Assembly (NCBI RefSeq): GCF_021462225.1
Contig: NC_061795.1
Coordinates: 4,293,001-4,357,000 of the forward strand
Source of the DNA: Girardinichthys multiradiatus
Taxonomy: Eukaryota; Chordata; Actinopteri; Cyprinodontiformes; Goodeidae
Direction: 5' to 3'
Length of the DNA stretch: 64,000 nucleotides
Below the pieces are notes generated by a model that saw only the letters and a program-made list of their open reading frames with translations, searched no databases and was not told the origin of the DNA. Shown in pieces: positions 60,392 through 64,000 of the stretch (its first letter is position 1; every line of letters begins with the position of its first letter). The translations under genes and the position numbers were made by a program.

Positions 60392-61998
60392 CAGGTCCTT
60401 CTCAAAATATTAGCATATTGTGATAAAGTTCATTATTTTCCATAATGTCATGATGAAAATTTAACATTCATATATTTTAGATTCATTGCACACAAACTGA
60501 AATATTTCAAGTCTTTTATTGTCTTAATACGGATGATTTTGGCATACAGCTCATGAAAACCCAAAATTCCTATCTCACAAAATTAGCATATCATTAAAAG
60601 GGTCTCTAAACGAGCTATGAACCTAATCATCTGAATCAACGAGTTAACTCTAAACACCTGCAAAAGATTCCTGAGGCCTTTAAAACTCCCAGCCTGGTTC
60701 ATCACTCAAAACCCCAATCATGGGTAAGACTGCCGACCTGACTGCAGTCCAGAAGGCCACTATTGACACCCTCAAGGAAGAGGGTAAGACACAGATAAAT
60801 TTCTGAACAAATAGGCTGTTTCCAGAGTGCTGTATCAAGGCACCTCAGTGGGAAGTCTGTGGGAAGGAAAAATGCGGCAGAAAATGCTGCACAACGAGAA
60901 GAGGTGACCAGACCCTGAGGAAGATTGTGGAGAAGGGCCGATTCCAGACCTTGGGGGACCTGCGGAAGCAGTGGACTGAGTCTGGAGTAGAAACATCCAG
61001 AGCCACCTTGCACAGGCGTGTGCAGGAAATGGGCTACAGGTGCCGCATTCCCCGGGTCAAGCCACTTTTGAACCAGAAACAGCGGCTGAAGCGCCTGACC
61101 TGGGCTACAGAGAAGCAGCACTGGACTGTTGCTCAGTTGTCCAAAGTACTTTTTTCGGATGAAAGCAAATTCTGCATGTCATTCGGAAATCAATGTGCCA
61201 AAGTCTGGAGGAAGAGTGGGGAGAAGGAAATGCCAAAATGCCAGAAGTCCAGTGTCAAGTACTCACAGTCAGTGATGGTCTGGGGTGCTGTGTCAGCTGC
61301 TGGTGTTGGTCCACTGTGTTTTATCAAGGGCAGGGTCAATGCAGCTAGCTATCAGGAGATTTTGGAGCACTTCATGCTTCCATCTGCTGAAAAGCTTTAT
61401 GGAGATGAAGATTTAATTTTTCAGCACGACCTGGCACCTGCTCACAGTGCCAAAACCACTGGTAAATGGTTTACTGACCATGGTATCACTGTGCTCAATT
61501 GGCCTGCCAACTCTCCTGACCTGAACCCCATAGAGAATCTGTGGGATATTGTGAAGAGAACGTTGAGAGACTCAAGACCTAACACTCTGGATGAGCTAAA
61601 GGCCGCTATCGAAGCATCCTGGGCCTCCATAAGACCTCAGCAGTGCCACAGGCTGATTGCCTCCATGCCACGCCGCATTGAAGCAGTCATTTCTGCCAAA
61701 GGATTCCCAACCAAGTATTGAGTGCATAGCCATACATGATTATTTGAAGGTTGACGTTTTTTGTATTAAAAACACTTTTCTTTTATTGGTCGGATGAAAT
61801 ATGCTAATTTCGTGAGATATAAATTTTGGGTTTTCATGAGCTGTATGCCAAAATCATCCGTATTAAGACAATAAAAGACCTGAAATATTTCAGTTAGTGT
61901 GCAATGAATCTAAAATATATGAATGTTAAATTTTCATCATGACATTATGGAAAATAATGAACTTTATCACAATATGCTAATATTTTGAGAAGGACCTG
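60392..61998 (+). mobile_element. Young Tc1/mariner element with about 205-bp inverted repeats
   Basis: 1607 bp, flanked by TA (60390-60391 and 61999-62000). TIRs begin CAGGTCCTTCTCAAAATATT and pair over about 205 bp with only a handful of mismatches. The element interrupts the ERV LTR, so it is younger than the ERV. Confidence 0.95.
60720..61721 (+). pseudogene. Tc1 transposase, DD34E, N-terminal frameshifts
   Basis: ATG at 60720 (MGKTADLTAVQKATIDTLKE), then a frame break near 60795-60810 and a second near 60900-60910 in the helix-turn-helix region. From about 60912 the frame is open to 61721. It has the first Asp in VLFSDESKFCM, the second in FQHDLAPAH and the Glu in NPIENLW with 34 residues between the last two, ending SAKGFPTKY. 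The catalytic domain is intact but the DNA-binding domain is not. Confidence 0.9.
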
Positions 61999-62330
61999 TA
62001 CTTGCGGCAAGGGTAGGTCACACTCTGCAGTGCAAAACTACAAAGTATTAACACTCCTCCCTCTTTATTTATACATGCTTGGTCACACACAGTTCAAACA
62101 ACATTCAAGGTGGGTGTGTGTGTGTGGGGGGGGTCAGAATGGTTAGGGTTCATGTGTCTTGATTTTAGAGAAAGGAGTGAGGATTGGTGCCAGTCCCTAG
62201 ATGTTGCTGATAATAGCATAACTCACCCTTCTCTCCTATCTCTTTGTCTATGACATGTGGGGGAAGAAAGCACTTAGAGCAGACACAAGTGATAAACAAT
62301 GTAAAAAGTCATAAAAACCCTAACAGCTAT

Positions 62331-62768
62331 AAACTGTAAAACTGGCAAATGTGTTCACAGGTTTTATTGGATTTACACTGTTCTTCTTTTCAGACCTTTT
62401 TCTCACACTGATTGTAAAGCAGTGTAAAGTTCTTGGACAAGTAATTGACAGCACCTGAGGGCTAACGTTCAGAAGCAACCCTTAATAAATATGCAATCAT
62501 ACTGTAACTGCTGATATACTGACAACTTTTCAGTTAATCTAAAAGCACGACGAAGTGATGCAAGAGTTGCCATTCTCAAACCGAACTAATAGTGCACAGA
62601 TGTTTCCTTTTTTCATTTTTAAGCTTGCCTTGCAAAAACACCTTAGTAAAACATTAAAAGGCACATCCAACACTACCTCCTGTAAACCAGTAAAATAGCA
62701 TAAATGCTGACACAGATCTGAAAATGAAATATTTCTACCGGGCTATTTTTCAGAATTACATCATATCG
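62331..62768. other. No gene recognised
   Basis: Sequence beyond the right ERV target duplication, with no features. Confidence 0.6.
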
Positions 62769-62772
62769 ATCA

Positions 62773-62825
<53 letters not shown>
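62769..62825. repeat. GATA microsatellite
   Basis: About 13 GATA units. Confidence 0.95.
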
Positions 62826-63260
62826 GTACTGTGCAAAAGTTTTAGGCAGGTGTGAAAAATTGCTGTAAAAAAATTATGCTTTCAAAGTGGAAGTATTAAT
62901 CATTTATTTTCATCAATCAACAACATGCAGTGAATGAACAAAAGAGAAATCAAAATCAAATCAATATTTGGTGTGACCACCCTTTGCCTTCAAAACAGAA
63001 TCAATTCTTCTAGGTACACTTGCACGCAGTTTTTGAAGGAACTCGGCTTGTAGGTTGTTCCAAACATCTTGGAGAACTAACAACAAATTCTCTATGGATG
63101 TAGGCTTTCTCACATCTTTCTGTCTCTTCATGTAATCCCCGACACACTCGATGATGTTGAGATCAGGGCCGTTTGGGGGCCGTACCATCACTTCCAGTAA
63201 TTCTTGTTCTTTTTTATGCTGAAGATAGTTCTGAATGACTTTGGCTGTATGTTTAAGTTT
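62826..63260 (-). mobile_element. Tc1-like element fragment with transposase C-terminus
   Basis: The end at 62826 reads GTACTGTGCAAAAGTTTTAG, a known type of Tc1 TIR. The minus-strand frame 63191-62961 reads RPPNGPDLNIIECVGDYMKR, VLQDVWNNLQAEFLQKL and SVPRRIDSVLKAKGGHTKY, the transposase C-terminus with the catalytic Glu. The 5' half of the element is missing. Confidence 0.85.
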
Positions 63261-63296
63261 GCTTGCTTAGCATTATATACATTAGCTGTACATATG

Positions 63297-64000
63297 AGAG
63301 ACTAAATGTACATCCTTCAATCAAACGAGGTGTGAAAAGTTTGACAGGTGGGCGGGACTTCCGGTGACTGGGACATCCTAGGGCGGGACTTCCGGTGGTG
63401 GGCCTTCCGGTGAGGTAACCGGATATCGTCATTAACCGGATGTTGCCATTAGCCGGATATCATCATTAACCGGATGCTGTCATTAACCGGATGTTGTCAT
63501 TACAAGGAAGCGAATCTTTCTAATTGTATGTTTTTAGATGTTTTTTACATCTAAAAACAAAACATGTAGTTTATCCACTTTAAAAGGTCACTCAGGTTAA
63601 TGCAGTCACATCACACAAAATTCTGATAAAAAGAGAACCTGACAGAATTGTAAATTCATTTTGTTTTAAAACAGGGGTTATTTAGATGGATGTTTTTACA
63701 TCTGAAAAACAAGGAGACAAAAAGTAGATACAAAACCTTTCTTCCTCTGCTCAAATGTTTGAGTAATCTAATCTGCACCAGTAACTTGTAGAGATGATCT
63801 AAAAACAGAGAAACAAATGAACTGAAAAAAAATAGTTAAAAAGTAAGCCAAACATGGAATTATCTAAAATGTTATGAGTGCTCAGTACGCTGTTTCCAAA
63901 TTAGAAATGGATTCTACAGCTAAAAGACTTTGTTTGGAATCATGAGAGACTCCATTTGGTAAAATGGATGATAATTTTAGTTACCTTAAGCTTTTCTTTT
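63297..64000 (+). repeat. Third Polinton-like terminal region, diverged, running out of the window
   Basis: Starts AGAGACTAAATGTACATCCT at 63297, the same terminus as at 28740 and 36224. Shared later blocks include CCTGACAGAATTGTAA, CTGTTTCCAA, GAATCATGAGAGACTCCATT and GATAATTTTAGTTACCT. The middle differs and carries its own 17-bp array. Confidence 0.75.
63357..63501 (+). promoter_or_regulatory. ETS-like sites and a 17-bp x 5 tandem array in the terminal region
   Basis: ACTTCCGGT (reverse ACCGGAAGT, an ETS-type core) occurs at 63357-63365 and 63388-63396, with a close variant at 63403-63411. From 63417 five 17-bp units of the form AACCGGATNNNNNCATT follow without gaps to 63501. Regulatory function is an inference. 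Confidence 0.55.

Larger units (their letters stand above)
52780..62325 (-). mobile_element. Complete class I-like endogenous retrovirus, env absent, inactive
   Basis: Both LTRs, a primer-binding site, gag, pro, RT, RNase H, integrase and polypurine tract are present in order on the minus strand. GCTAT occurs directly outside both ends (52775-52779 and 62326-62330), so the insertion boundaries are intact. LTRs start TGTTAGGG and end CCTATCA in element sense. A GPY/F-type integrase C-terminus and the stop-separated gag/pol in one frame suit gamma/epsilon-like retroviruses. Several stops and frameshifts in gag and pol, plus a Tc1 element in the 5' LTR, make it nonfunctional. Confidence 0.93.
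60338..62325 (-). repeat. 5' LTR of the ERV, split by a Tc1 element
   Basis: 60338-60391 plus 61999-62325 together match the 3' LTR. Without the insertion its length is about 379 bp. The difference from 387 bp lies in the shorter GT tract (62112-62132 region). In element sense this is the promoter LTR. Confidence 0.93.

Overview
The window is vertebrate nuclear DNA, almost certainly from a teleost fish. It carries one recognisable host exon (a liprin-alpha SAM-domain exon with intact splice sites, 39893-40093, + strand) set in a dense mosaic of fish-type repeats: Nimb/I-like, L2-like and Rex1-like LINEs, tRNA-derived SINEs, several Tc1/mariner lineages, a class I endogenous retrovirus (ERV) and a Polinton/Maverick-like element. 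Much of the window may therefore be intronic sequence of a ppfia gene; no other ppfia exon was found.

Layout. 1-2.7 kb: 3' part of an RT plus RNase H LINE. 2.7-13 kb: old repeats, an L2 copy split by a Tc1 element with DD36E spacing, a SINE, and a LINE with an inverted 5' half. 13.2-14.2 kb: first copy of a repeat family carrying a small membrane-protein-like ORF. 14.9-17.2 kb: a near-identical 300-bp duplication bounded by 27-bp direct repeats. 18.3-22.7 kb: three transposon-related genes in a row on the minus strand. 23.2-25.3 kb: head-to-head L2 and Rex1 fragments. 25.3-25.8 kb: a 565-bp foldback. 27.1-28.0 kb: a 289-bp tandem array.

28.7-37.5 kb holds a Polinton-like block. Two 1.37-kb direct repeats flank a seven-exon gene whose reading frame is completely open and whose introns are all phase 1, followed by a broken protein-primed DNA polymerase gene. 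A related terminus lies at 63.3 kb and runs out of the window. A Tc1 copy sits in the first intron of the spliced gene and a SINE sits in the polymerase N-terminal region.

49.4-52.2 kb: a decayed Tc1 element holding the second copy of the small-ORF repeat. 52.78-62.33 kb: a complete but inactive ERV on the minus strand, with 5-bp target duplications, two LTRs, a tRNA-Tyr-type primer site, gag, a TGA-CAA-TTA gag/pol junction, pro, RT, RNase H and integrase, and no recognisable env. Its leader has an array of small hairpins with a conserved loop and co-varying stems. Its 5' LTR is split by a young Tc1 element with about 205-bp inverted repeats.

All coding calls come from reading the sequence and from family knowledge; no database search was run. 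The strongest candidates for undescribed biology are the spliced Polinton-associated gene with its repeats, the ERV leader hairpins, the ERV readthrough context and the repeat with a membrane-protein ORF.
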